NCBI GenBank assembly: GCA_029224185.1
Contig: CM055188.1
Span: forward strand, 18,512,497 to 18,576,496
DNA: 64,000 nt
Reading direction: 5' to 3'
Origin: Karalla daura
Taxonomy: Eukaryota > Chordata > Actinopteri > Chaetodontiformes > Leiognathidae
The notes beneath the pieces are model-generated. The model made no database searches. It saw only the letters and a list, made by a program, of their open reading frames with translations, and had not been told where the DNA came from. The translations under genes were made by a program, and so were the position numbers. Each line of letters starts with the position of its first letter. Within the stretch, counting starts at the first letter, position 1. Below are positions 12,389-24,655 of the stretch, one piece after another.

Positions 12389-12719
12389 GCATGACTGTTT
12401 CCATCAGTACACAACTATAATCAGCTAACGCCTATCATCATCCTTACGTATCACCATGCTATTGACACACTATTTGCATATGACACATTTGTGGCAGTGT
12501 GCTTGCACAAGCAGACAGATGCCTGCAGTTTAAAATATTGTGTGGTATTTATAATGAAAGAAAGATACCATCAGTTACCTTTTTAGTCGACTTTACATTT
12601 TTACATTTACTTTTAATGTCTTATAAAATAATTAAAAAGTACCATTGTGTTGATGCTACTTTATTAATATTTGTATTTTTTATAAAAGAGTTTGTATGCT
12701 AACATAAAAGACTGTTTGG

Positions 12720-13980
12720 ATTTAATTTTCTCATCTTTCATGCCTGTTTTTTCAGAGAGGTTTGAATTGTCTTGGCAGCAATGCAGCAGTATCAAGGTCT
12801 GTTGGTGACTAATCTGAAGAGTCAGCTACAAACTGTTTTCTAGCAACATCAAGGATGTGAACTTGAAAAGGAAATGATGGCAGTATTTGACTGGATTGAG
12901 GATCCATTTTCCTCTGTTGTGACAACATATAGGCAGAACAATGTGATAAAAGAAAATTTCAGTTTTGTGGAGTCAGAAAACCTGTTGTGTATGACCTGCT
13001 TGAAGAAAAAAAGGACAAAAAGGGTCCTCTCCACAAAAAACAAATGTTTTCCTTATATACCTCTGATTAAGTTTAGAACAGTCATTGTCCCATCCAAAAG
13101 TTTTAGAAATCAGCAGATCAGCTGCAAAAATACAGAAGTGGTTATCTGAAAGACATCAAAGATGTAGAGCTCATGAAATTACACCGTTTGTTTTCAGGCC
13201 AGCCCGTTGCTTTACAGATAATTATTTAATCTGATGACATTGAAATCTGCAACCCACTGGGTTCTCAAGCTTCCAATAGATAAAAACTGTAATCTGTCTA
13301 GTTGCTATTGCAAGGAAGAATGAGTTGCCTGAATGTGGATGGTATTTTGGACAGGTTGTATGAGGATTTGGAAATGCCATATAATGGTGTTAATATTCAA
13401 ACTGTGCATGGTGAACGTGAAATATTTGGAACATTAGTTTCAGTATGTGGAGACACCTTAGCACAACATGAGCTTTGTGGATTTAAAGAGGATGTTGTTT
13501 TTGCCTGTAGTAAGTGCAGGGAGTGTGAATGTTCATTTGAGAGAATGGAAATACATTTTGACAAAGACTTCTTTGAGCTAAGGACACTAGAAAGAAAGTG
13601 TAATGACATGAAGAGGGCATATATAATAATACTCTGTATCTTAGAAACAGTTTAAAGACTACCTTTGGCATTGACAGAGGGAGAAAGCTGGTAGAATTTC
13701 CACCACAGGATATGATGCATATAATTCTTGAAGGCATTGCTCCATTAGAAATAAAGTATTAGTTAAAACAGTTAGTTCTTTTAGGTCAGTTAGACTTGGA
13801 TATCATCAATAGTGCATTAACTGGATTTCCCTACTTTCCACTTGATGTCAGAGACAAACCAAGCTCTATATCTTACAGCACAATAGCTTCAAGCGATAGT
13901 AAATTGAAGCAATCCTCAGGCCAAATGACTGTTGTACTAACAATATTGCAATATGATAGAGATACAGGTAAATATACTAA
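12720..13980 (+). pseudogene. TNP2/EnSpm-like transposase remnant
   Basis: Plus-strand blocks after an acceptor-like tttttcag. About 12874-13100: CLKKKRTKRVLSTKNKCFPY, IPLIK. About 13302-13655: MSCLNVDGILDRLYEDLEMP, then HGEREIFGTLVSVCGDTLAQ, HELCGFKEDVVFACSKCREC. About 13640-13960: LKTTFGIDRGRKLVEFPPQD, MMHIILEGIAPLE, a stop, then GQLDLDIINSALTGFPYFPL, DVRDKPSSISY and SKLKQSSGQM. The V.GD.L..HE..GF....F.C..C pattern is that of metazoan EnSpm/CACTA-associated transposases. Stops and gaps mean no active protein. Family placement is from memory of this pattern. Confidence 0.6.
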
Positions 13981-14986
13981 CTACTACAAAATAATCTTTG
14001 AACTCATAGAAATTATTAAAATTCTGTTCGCGCCTATCAACTTGTTAACAGTCTACAGACAGTTAAAAAGTTGAAAGGACAAACTGAACAGCATTTAAAC
14101 ATATGAAATGAATTATATGAATTTATATTTGAAAAAATAAAAATACATTTTTCATGTGTATATAATTACATACTTTCTTCCCGCTGTGGTACATATTGCT
14201 GTATAATGTCAGAGGTTTATAAAACAGCTGCTAGATACTGAGTGTATGAGACTGGTTAGATCTTAAATTTGGACTTTCACAAACTCCTTTTTTACCCATC
14301 ACATACTCAGAGAGAAAAGTTATCTTTGATATCACTGCTAATATCATGTGTTCTTATAGATTTCTTTCAGCATCAGAACCTACACCAATTTTATCTGAGC
14401 ATGCAACACACAATTTCCACAGAGTGCAATGATGTGGCTTACTCCCAAAATACACTTACACACATTTCCCTCTTGCACAAATAAGATAATTTGAGACATA
14501 AAGCAGAAAAAAGAGATATCTTCCAGCAAATTAAAAAGTGACTCATACCCTTATTAAGTTTTTGCAGTGCACAGTCAAAGGCAGAGTAATGATGAGTAGA
14601 GGTCTACTTGTGAGATCAGATGAAAAGGACTTAAGTGGAGACATTATGGAAAACCTGTGTTTCAATGGCAATAAACTGGCCTTTGCTGGTTCAGCAAACC
14701 TGAGATCATAAAGGAATGGCTAATGTACATTTGATTGTGAAATTTGCATTATAAAAGAGAGGATAAAGTGATTTCAAATCAACCATAAAATTGCAGATGG
14801 CAGACCAGTGTATGCTAGTAAATATGTTAAATGACTATCATCATTATAGCCTCTCCCTATCTCAGCCATGGCATACATCATTACCTTACCAATGAGGTGG
14901 AACTTCATCTTTCTTGGAGAAATGTGCTTTATCTTATTTTCACAACAAAATTATTATAACATATTTTGTTGTGGAGTGGTGGCATG

Positions 14987-14990
14987 TGTA

Positions 14991-15063
<73 letters not shown>
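14987..15063. repeat. (TA)n microsatellite
   Basis: Almost uninterrupted TA dinucleotides, about 35 units. Confidence 0.95.
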
Positions 15064-15066
<3 letters not shown>

Positions 15067-15136
15067 GGAACCAAACCTTGAATATATTGAATGATACTGA
15101 ATGAGACTCGACTGACATCATCATGGCACCAAATGC

Positions 15137-15640
15137 AGATTTTAGACCACAAAAGTAAGTGAGTCAGCTCGCCATTTAATAACCGCTATTTCAAACCATA
15201 AAAATACTATAAACTCCCTGGCAGTGCTGCTGGTGTCAATGCCGAACTAGGTCCCCCCCTGGTTGTAGGCGGAGTTACAATGCTATGCTACACTACGCTT
15301 CATATTCATCAAATATTTTTTTTTAAATAGTGTGCTATTTAATGTATGTTACTGATGTGATTTCATCTCTGAGGCTCTGCAAAGCAGCTGTTTGCTTGTT
15401 TCTCCCTAAAAGGCTTTTGTTCTTCTATATGTTTTCAGACTTCCTCACTCATTACACTTAATTCTTTATAGTGTGGACGACTGTCAAAGCAGCCGTCCTC
15501 TGGTGACCGGCTCTGATGCATTATCCCACCACTGAAATGAACCCTCCGCCACTGCCAGGGTGTTTATAATGTTTTCATTGTTTGAAATAGCGGCTATTAA
15601 ATTGCGAGCCGACTTACTTACTTTTGTGGAGTAAAATCCA
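15137..15640. mobile_element. Foldback MITE with long inverted arms (about 85 bp each)
   Basis: The left arm (about 15140-15228: CCACAAAAGTAAGTGAGTCA, GCTCGCCATTTAATAACCGC, TATTTCAAAC, then CCCTGGCAGTG) is matched by the reverse complement of about 15552-15640 with few differences. The middle (about 320 bp) has no coding capacity. Class not determined; target duplication not clear. Confidence 0.7.
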
Positions 15641-18600
15641 CACGTTGAGTAGAAGATAGCGCAGGTGCATCCTCTGCTCAACGTTATTTTTTCCTCTTCT
15701 TTAAACGTAAATCAACGCTTTTTTTTCCCTTACAAAATTATTATATAATTTATTTTCTTATGCATGTAAATGTTTGGTATCTTGTTGGACCAAGAAATGA
15801 GCCAAACATTACTTATCTGATTAAAACTAATAATTTCTCCTATGTCTTCAGTGCAGTTTAGGTGTATATAAATTCACCTTTCACATTTTTTTTCTTGAAC
15901 TTGGACTCAATGCACTAAAATAAACAAAGCCTTCAATTGATTTATAGACCAAGATCAAGTTAAGATATGTGAGCTCTGCAGAATCAAAACAGTAGCGGCA
16001 GGATTCCCGTCAGTTAGACAATGAAATCAGATAATCGGCTCCAACATCAGATAAGCTTCACCTGTTAGCTTCTTTCATCGCATCTCATGCAGAGAAGATC
16101 AATGTCAACAAGGTCATCATTGCTGAGAATATTTCTTGTGGCACTGCTGCTGTATGATACCAGCCTTTGAAATACATTTACGTCTTTTCTGCTTTAAGGG
16201 GAAGATGGTGCAGATGTGGGTAATGGAAATGTTAATCTGCAATGTAGGCATTGTCAGTGGACCACTCATGATAAGTTGTCCATCTATGACAAATAAGAAA
16301 TAAAAGAATAGAGAAATAGAGAAAGTAAAATCAACTTTGTTTTAGAATAATACATTTTTCAAACTATGAAGTATCTGTCTTTTTTGATTTTACTGTTCAT
16401 TTGGAGTTAATTGTCATTATATTTCATTGTCATGTCTCATTGCCTTTTAATTTACCATTAGTTTGTATTAGGCATTTCCGAGCAATAGATTTTTAACATT
16501 TTCAACAATGTTGACTGCAATCCATTGATTTATCATGGATCATGAAAAGTTGTCTCCGTCGGATTTCTGACGCAGTTTTATTACAGAGCCTACACAAGGT
16601 TCATTTGCCATATTTTTAGATATCTAACTCAGACATGCCAGTATCCCTCCAATTAAGTACACATATGTGACTTCATCCATTTGAAAATTGCCTCAAAAAA
16701 ATTAAAAAGCAACATCTGAAAAAAAAAAGAGTGGGAGTATTGTAAGCAGTTGGCACAATACAAAGTCTGTGCCCCTGTGGACTATATAATGCAGTACTAA
16801 CCAGCCCCCTGAAACTTTTGATAAAAGTCAGACCTTTGGTTTGAAGCTCTGATTGGATTCACACAGGACAGGAACTTGGTGCAATAATTTGAAACTATTT
16901 ACTCTTTGATAACATTTCAAGGAATGACTTGAAAAAATGAATATGAAGACACAAGGAAAGATGCCAAAGCAAATAAATACCTGTAGATCTTAAATGTATT
17001 GTGGTTGTGTCCACTACACAACTACACCAAGTTGTGTTGTAATTTTGGTGCCCCATACAAGGAACTTGCATAGGGCCTAACTAAGGCACTCTGAAACACA
17101 AAATCTATGATGTTCAATGATCAATTCAGCCCAATGTAAGAGAGAAGAAAAGAGAAAAGAGTAATCTGCTACCAGAAGTGTTGCTACAATGATTGACAGC
17201 AAGCGGTGTCTGACCAATCAGTGGTCAGATGCATTGACAGGCAGTTGGAGAGCTACAGGTGGAGAGATGGCCTCCAAAAGTATCAGGAATCAGGAGCAAG
17301 CAAATTAATAAAAAAAAAAAGTCAAAAGAGGATTTACCATTTATTTTATTTATATACCATTTATTGAGTCTCTTGTTACTGCCTTTGTCTGGAATTGTGA
17401 CTCATAAAGCTACCCTCTATTTAGTTTGTTATCATTAATTAAGGTTGTCAACTTAAATGGCCTTTGGTTATACAGTTATTTTGCAATTACAGTATTATAC
17501 ATGGCCAGCAGGGGGGTAGTTGGGGGGGTTCCTAACAAAATTCTGTTTAGGACCCCAATTTGGCAACCCTGACCCCAATTAACAATGAAGTAGACAGGCT
17601 AAATAACTTGTGCAATTGTTCAGTCATTGACAGTTGACCAGAAAATGCAATATATATGAATTTAGAGTGAGTTTAAGTTTGATTCACTCCTTTTTCTCTG
17701 TCCCTGCTTGAGGCTCCACCTGAGGAAAATGGTGGGCTCATCACCTGCTTAATTGCATTGTTTTTACTATTTGTTGTTTGTAGTGGACACGCATCATACA
17801 ATGGTTTTGTTGAAGCTCTCAAGGAGGCTTTACATCCAAGGAGTTTTATGAGCTGGAAAACAAAAGCACTAGGCCAGAGGTTATGAATTCAAGAAGTTCT
17901 TATTTATGGTCTTATTTTCTAGTGAAAATGGATGAAGCTGACAGTTAATACAGGATGTAAAATATGGTTGCACATTACCCCACTGTACAGTTCTTTTAAT
18001 ACAAACAATGCTAATAACATCCAATGCATAATATCCAACAGTAATGATCGACAGTGTTGGAATGGAAAAAATGTTGAAGAGGGGGGAAGCTGTGCATGAC
18101 AAATTTTTGATGAAGGAGATAGAAATGGGATTTTAATGTGTATGCCAGGAATGAGCTGTAAAGCTAGAGCAGCATGTTAATGTCAGATGGAAAGGGTACC
18201 ATTGCCTGAGGATTTTTTTTTCCTCTGAAACAGGGAGTAAATGAAAGAAACTGAGTTTTGACATCCAAAGAATTGCACCTCTTGATTTGGGGTTTTAACT
18301 GTTATTCGATTCTTTGAGTTATGACAACTTTGTGGCATGTCAGCACACACACAAAACAATCGTATTTGTTATCTCTTCGCTTACAGTCGTTTTTTTTTCT
18401 CCTGAAGGTCAGAAGCAACAGAGCCAAAATTCCTATGACTGATCCTCTCAAAGTGGGAGTATATTTCAAAGTGCTTTGTTGGGAGCACAGCTCAGGGCTT
18501 AAATCCTGCAGTAAGTGCTGCTGTGAAAAATGCAGACCAAATCTTTGAAAAACCTTCTCCAGCCTCTAGAGGCTGTAGCCACCAGTGAGGAAGCCTATGC

Positions 18601-19185
18601 AGGCGTGTGTTGGCACAGTTGTACCTGCCGCAGATAAACAAGGCCTTACCTGATCATATCAGAGCAGAGAAGCCCTCCAGCAGCATGTAGAAAATAGGGG
18701 AGGAAAAGGCTCCATGGAAAGTCTCAGGCCGCTCAAGTACTAGAAACAGGGTTTGTCTGATTAATTTTACAATATTTCAGGATACCATTGTCAAAATTTA
18801 AATAAAACAGGATTGTTCTATGGCCTATTTGTGCTTGTGTGGGGGGTGAGAGCTGTAGTCAGCTGCTGACCACATGCAATCTAGAAAGAAGTGAATTGAT
18901 TTTCTGCTTGAAAAGACTGTTTGGTACAGTACAATTAGCTCTAATTACTTGTATCACACCTTGCTTTGCCTGCACATTTGATGCCTCATTTGAGTTTCAA
19001 GATGATATGACAAGCCTTGAAATCGAGTCAATTGCAGGTGTTATTAGACAAATCATTCTATCCCTTGCCATGCTGCAGTGAAACTTCATTTAAACAGGTG
19101 TTGCTAATGTATACGTCAAAACATCATATCACATGATCTGGCCAACTACATTTCATATTTCAGTCTATGACAACAGGCACTGTAT
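15641..19185. other. Intergenic sequence, no gene recognised
   Basis: AT-rich, with scattered short frames only. No exon chain, tRNA or recognisable repeat found on either strand. Confidence 0.4.
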
Positions 19186-19189
19186 ATAA

Positions 19190-20300
19190 CATTAAATAAA
19201 TATTATAACATATATACTTTTTATTTATATAGCAAATTCACAAAGCGCTTTACACAAAACAAAATTAAAGAAAAAGAAAAAAGAGGAAGAAAAAAAAAAA
19301 CATGACTATGCCCCCTCCTCTTGAGGTCATATGACCCCCAACTAAAAGTCCACAGTGACCAGTACTGTGTAATATAAGTGTAAATATTAGTTTAAGTATT
19401 TCATTAAACAAACAAACAAATAAACAAACAAACAAAGAATCTGAGAGTAACAAGCAACCAGTGCAGTGCTGCTAAGATTGGGTTGATATGGCAGGATCTT
19501 CTGGATTTTGTTGTTAATCTTGAGTTCTGGATGGGTTGTAGTTGAGAAACTAAGGAGGAGTTTAAACAGATAATAAGAGAGTTGCAAAAGTTGAGACGTG
19601 ATGGCATAAAAGCATGAATAACTTTATCTGTATCATTAACACTGAGCATACATCTGACCTTGGAGATGTTTCTTAACTAATAAAAACAAGTTCAGGTGGT
19701 ATTTTTGATGTGGCGTTCAAAGGATAACTGGCTGTCAAGTTATTTCAAGATTTTTAGCTGTGGACTTTAGATGAACTGCAAGTGAACCAAATAAGGACTT
19801 TATCTAAGATTATGATATTCTGGCCCAAAGAATAAGACTGTTTTGTTGCTGTTCAGTTCAGTAGATGTAGTAACAGAATGTTGGCTGACAACCCATCTCA
19901 AAATAGACCCTTTGAGTTGGCCACAGGTGATGTTAGCTTTAACAAAGTTGAATCCTGGATGGAGACAAAAAAATGCCTGCTCTTAAGGAAAAAGCAAAAT
20001 CCCTCTAGTGCAGTTGTTTTCAGATCATTCTTTAGTCTCTCATTGAGATACTAAATGCTGCACTTGAATCCAGCAACACTAGGAAGGAGCAGTGGCCACA
20101 ATCTGCAGCCATTAATAAATCGTTACACAAAGAAGAGCAGTACTGTTGAGCTTACAACAACAAAAACATTTACAAAGATATTATGGTCCTGGGTAGTACT
20201 AAGAGTTGAGTTAAAAATACTTTCTCTAAAGTTTTTGAAAATAATGGCAGTTTTGAGACAGGCCAAAGACGGGCATCTTGGACATATTTAGATCCATTCT
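19190..20300 (-). mobile_element. LINE fragment (L2/jockey-group), 3' part, minus strand
   Basis: The minus strand near 19440-19649 encodes DKVIHAFMPSRLNFCNSLII and ILAALHWLLVTLRF, the C-terminal block of fish non-LTR reverse transcriptases (HAFI.SRLDYCNSLL and SLHWLPV patterns). The plus-strand border TTATTTATATAGCAAATTCA, CAAAGCGCTTTACA is a typical LINE 3'-end signature. Sequence up to about 20300 resembles the upstream part of the same element. Broken by stops. Confidence 0.65.
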
Positions 20301-21732
20301 GATTCGACGGTAAAACCTGACAGGTTTTGCACAGATCTCATGGGGATCTCATTACCTTATGTACCTTACGTTACCTTACCCCATAGCTCATGTTGTGCAA
20401 CTTTGCAGAGGTTTACCATAGACATATGATATTATAACATTGTCAATATGTCCTGAAATATGGATCAACACAATATGTCCCCTTTAAAAACAATTAGACT
20501 ATTAAAGAATTATTTAACATTGAGGATTCCATTTGATTTCTGCGGAGAACGTTAACCAGGGGTAATATTTGTCAAACTCACTTCAAGGTGAGGCTTGAAG
20601 AAGCTTTTGTGACAATAAAGACAACATGCATTTACACATCTAGAAATCTAGCAACCATACAACCTTACTCTCATCTACCCAAGAAATGTCAACACAAATT
20701 AAGTCATAACTTTCTTTTTTTTTGCATCTAGGACGGTAACTTTTGCAACTCACTACTACTACTAGTCCGCTGGGGCTTACAAACCCCTTGTTGATTTGGT
20801 TTTGGCAAAGCCATTTGCTAGTCTTTTTGAGGTGAAAATGAAGATATGTTTCCCCTATTTGAAAGCTACCAGCCACCACTTATCCAGGGGCAAGCAGAGG
20901 TATCTGATGTGTCTGATACAGACTCAGGGTCTCCCATTGGTCCCCTGCTGTGGTGCCTTTGCTCCAACATGTGGCTCTAGATAGCTTACAGTACATTACC
21001 AAAACTGATGGTTGTGCTAACGTTCAGAATTTCCCTGTTGCCTGCCTCTCCACATGCACTCTGTGGCACTCAAGACTTACAAAGCCTCCATGTCAAATTA
21101 TCACTTCACTGTGCATTTGAACAGATGACATTTCAATGTAATAATCATTACCCTCACACCCACCTCTCATATGAGGTTGCAGGAATATCTGCTCTCAAGT
21201 ATCATACAATAAATGTTATGTAAATGCTTGAATGTCCAAACTGCTCCCTTTTTGAGGAGGCACATATTTAGATAGATGAGAGGTTACGGCGATAAAAGCA
21301 GATTCACAGAAACACTGAGGAAAAACAGTCTGCAGTGAATTTATTTGACATGTCAGTCAAAAACATCACAGAAACGTGATACATAAATGGACATGATGGC
21401 TGTCCTTCTATGCAGGAATCTATATAAAGGAAAAATCCTTATCGATCCAAGTCATCTTGATTGCAGTCCCAATAATTAAATTCTGTCTAAAAGGAGAAAA
21501 CAAACAAAAAAAGAGATTATGACGAAACATAATCATGAGAAACAAAACAGTTATTACATTACATTATTACATATTAATACATTTACAGATACCAATGTAA
21601 ATCTTGGAAAAAAAAAAACATTAGGATGAGGGAGAACCATAAAAAATACCATAAATCTGAGAACAAAGAGTTAAATTGTTCTTACATAATGATTTTCTAG
21701 TCTTTGTGATCACTCAAAACACAAACCTAGAA
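20301..21732. other. Intergenic sequence, no gene recognised
   Basis: Probably repeat-derived in part (about 20640-20990), but no family could be named. A (TACTAC)-like run occurs near 20752. No exon chain seen. Confidence 0.35.
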
Positions 21733-21945
21733 CACATATACATTCACTCTCATTCATACAAAGGTAGCATAGGCTACCTCTCACAGTCTGTCTGCTCACC
21801 TAGATGCTTTAACCATTCAGACTGGAATGCATAAGGCTCATTATCTGGGCAAGGGATAATCCAACATGTAGACCTGCAGGGCCTGGGAATCAACCACCAA
21901 CCATCTGATTAGTAGACGACTGTGCTGCCCCGAGCCACAGAAACA
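21733..21945. repeat. Dispersed fish repeat
   Basis: The order of CACTCTCATTCATACAAAGG, TAGCATAGGCTACC, GGGAATCAACCACCAACC and GATTAGTAGACGAC resembles a repeat common in teleost intergenic DNA. Exact family not known to me. Confidence 0.5.
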
Positions 21946-22302
21946 CCGTAATGGAATGCTTAAACACCCTATACTTGAACAGTGAATATATACAAACCAA
22001 CCAAGAGCCAAAACCAGACCATGATACACAGCTGGTGAGAAACAGTAGTAAAGTATCTGATCAGTGGAAGACAATGTATGAGAAGACAATTATCCAGACA
22101 ATAAATGTTAATTGCAGATTGACACCATTATTTAAAGAAAGTAGGATCTAATTATATCCAGTCATAGTCTGTCCTTAATGGGTATGTGCAATTTCTACTA
22201 AGCAATGTCCTGTGCTTGTCATGTGATTGAATTATTTGATTTTTGGTACCTGTAAACTGGGACTTGGGATTATGAAATAATAATAAGGAAATTGTCAATT
22301 GT

Positions 22303-22355
22303 CACTGTGTGTTACCCCTTGGATGCCCCTTGCATCCAAGGGGTAACACACAGTG
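22303..22355. repeat. Perfect 24-bp inverted repeat with 5-nt loop
   Basis: The arm at 22303-22326 (starting CACTGTGTGTTACCCC) is the exact reverse complement of 22332-22355. A transcript would form a 24-bp stem with a 5-nt loop. Confidence 0.95.
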
Positions 22356-24655
22356 CAGTATTTGTGTTAGAAATGTTATATTTTAAATAAAATATTGTTA
22401 GATTTCAGTGTTTTCAGCTTTTCCTGAGGTGAACTCCAATAGCCTTAAAGACACATAACCTGGGCAAAAAGGAAATTCACACCTTCCCGCTAAACCTCTG
22501 AAGCCCCTTTTGTCCTTAGACTAATCCATACCCCATAGAAACAATGGTGACATCGACATTGCACATCTTCTCCAGACAACCCCTGCTGCTCACCAGCCAC
22601 ATTCAGCTGGATTCCCGATTCCATCACATGTTGCTGGAGACCACCAAGCAGCTACATTTACATCTGAACAATAGCCCCTCTCCTACATCCACTCAATCAA
22701 ATACCTTGATCGTAACCTCAATAGCGACATTTCACACCTTTCTAAACATTAAATCATGTACCAACAGCGCCACATCGTGGTGTCTACAGAACCTAACATG
22801 GTCAATTGTGGCAACAATAGAAATAAAGTCATTGGCCTCCCTCACCTAACACACACCCACAAGATGCACCTAAGCTAGGAAACCACTCCCCCCAAAGAGG
22901 TTCAAAATGGAGAACCACCAAAGTTTCTGTTCTGCTACGTTACATAATCTTAGATGTTTATCCTGTGATTGTTGTACTCAACTTCCTGTGAAACTCTCCA
23001 ATTGTTTATTTTGCATGACTGTTGGACCAACTTTTGCGAATAAAAGAACTCATCTTCAAGATGGCTTTTCAAGTCATTTCCAGAGTTTTCCCGCCAACCA
23101 CTGAAGGGAAACACAACCCTCCATTCAGCACTGTGATCCGGATCAGAAAGAAAGCAAATCTTTCATTTAGTGGTATGACCCGGATTCACTGGAAGCTTTC
23201 AATATAAAGTGATCACTTACTTTTTTTTTTTCCACAGGTAACAATAAGAACCAAGCAACGGGAAGCATTTTATGACCTAGTTCCACAAATAGTTCACATG
23301 GGGGTTCATAACACCAAAAAGGACTTTTTAAGGACCTCCCCAGATGTTGCACCTCACAGGAAAGAAAAAAAAGAAGAAAAAGAAAAGAAAAAAAAAGAAA
23401 AACAAGTGACGAATTAAGCCCTCATACAACGCATGTCTCTGACAGCTCTGGAGACCTGAGGGACCAATTCATTTGCAGAGCAAGAGCAATGCATTGGGAT
23501 GAGTCTCTCAGATGTCCCAGATGCCTGAGCACTTTGAATGAGTCACAAGCTCTATCCTCATACTGGATATTCAGCAGCGTCTAAATGAATCAGAGCAGAG
23601 ACCGGAGAAACCTCTGTAGTGCTGTAACATATTATTTTCTACCGAGCATTATAAATCAGTCATCCAGTAGTTGAATTTTTCTTATAATTGTTCATGCGTG
23701 GCATAATAGGCCAGTGAATGATTCTTCTGTAGAACAAGAAACAAAGAAACAAACAAAAGGATTGTAACATGACTTGTTTTCTCAAGAAATGTGGAGTAAT
23801 TGAGCTAGCATGTAATAGCACCGTAATGGTGCACACTTCAACAAATCATAATTGGATCCACTCTTCACTTGCCTTTATTTAGCTTGTTTACAGGCCTTTG
23901 GGAAGGGAATGGGTTAATTTTAAAGAAATGATTTAATAAATAATAAAAGATTTTCCTTTTTACTTATTGTAGCTATTTTTTTCAATCTAAGATGCAGTTC
24001 TGTTTTTAATTTGAGTCTTGTGCTATTCATTATTTGCATGAACCCATTTGACTGCTTTGACTGAAATTTAACACTTTTTCACATCATAGGAACTGTTAAG
24101 TACAATGTGCATTGGACTTCCTCTCCTCTATTCATGACTTACTGAATGCTGGCAACCATAGAGAGACATCATTTTCTTCCATGCTGTGATTTCCAATAGC
24201 AACATGGTAAACAGGAATCATCATTTTAAAATCTTTTGGCTGAAAAACTGTAAGAAACTGAACATACTAAACACATCCATGAATACTGGTCACATGTATG
24301 TACACTGAAAATATGAATTCGGCATTACAGGATTTTTTTTTCCCACTTATTCTCAATGCTGTTCAATGCATGCAGGAAAAATCATTAAAATTTCGGAATG
24401 AAATTGCTTTCCATGACACGCAGAAACATAGAGTGCAAAACTCTCCATTTAATTCTAGCAATTGAGTGGATGGAAATGAACTGAAATTCTTGAGTAGCCA
24501 GTTGTCAATTAAGGCTCCACACAAGTGAAGCTGTCACTGATTGTGTTTTTCATCAGCAATTGTAATTGTAATTGAATTTCCCCTGTTCTTGTCAATAAAG
24601 ATATTCATTAACCATTCTTTTCCTCTCTCATAGAAAATCCTGAACACGATGCATA
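22356..24655. other. Intergenic sequence, no gene recognised
   Basis: About 22410-23110 differs in composition (C-rich plus strand) and ends near AATAAAAGAACTC, which might be part of an old LTR, but no second copy, primer site or coding region was found. Purine-rich run at 23358-23402. Nothing else identified. Confidence 0.35.

Larger units (their letters stand above)
2446..14569. mobile_element. Large decayed CACTA/EnSpm-type DNA transposon (about 12.1 kb)
   Basis: The left end reads CACTGCAAAAAC from 2446. The right end, read on the minus strand from 14569, is the same 12 bases. Both subterminal regions are AT-rich and share CAAATTATCTT. CACTG-starting termini and short terminal inverted repeats are typical of vertebrate EnSpm elements, and a TNP2-like transposase relic lies inside (12.7-14.0 kb). 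The flanking triplets (cta on the left, cac on the right) do not match, so a 3-bp target duplication is not visible. Element boundaries are therefore inference; nested insertions are present. Confidence 0.6.

Noticed and set aside
14868..15104. Frames with poly-(Tyr-Ile) on both strands
   Set aside because: Translation of the TA microsatellite only.
22410..23110. Possible solo LTR
   Set aside because: Has an AATAAA and a compositional shift, but no matching second copy, clear TG..CA ends or target duplication.
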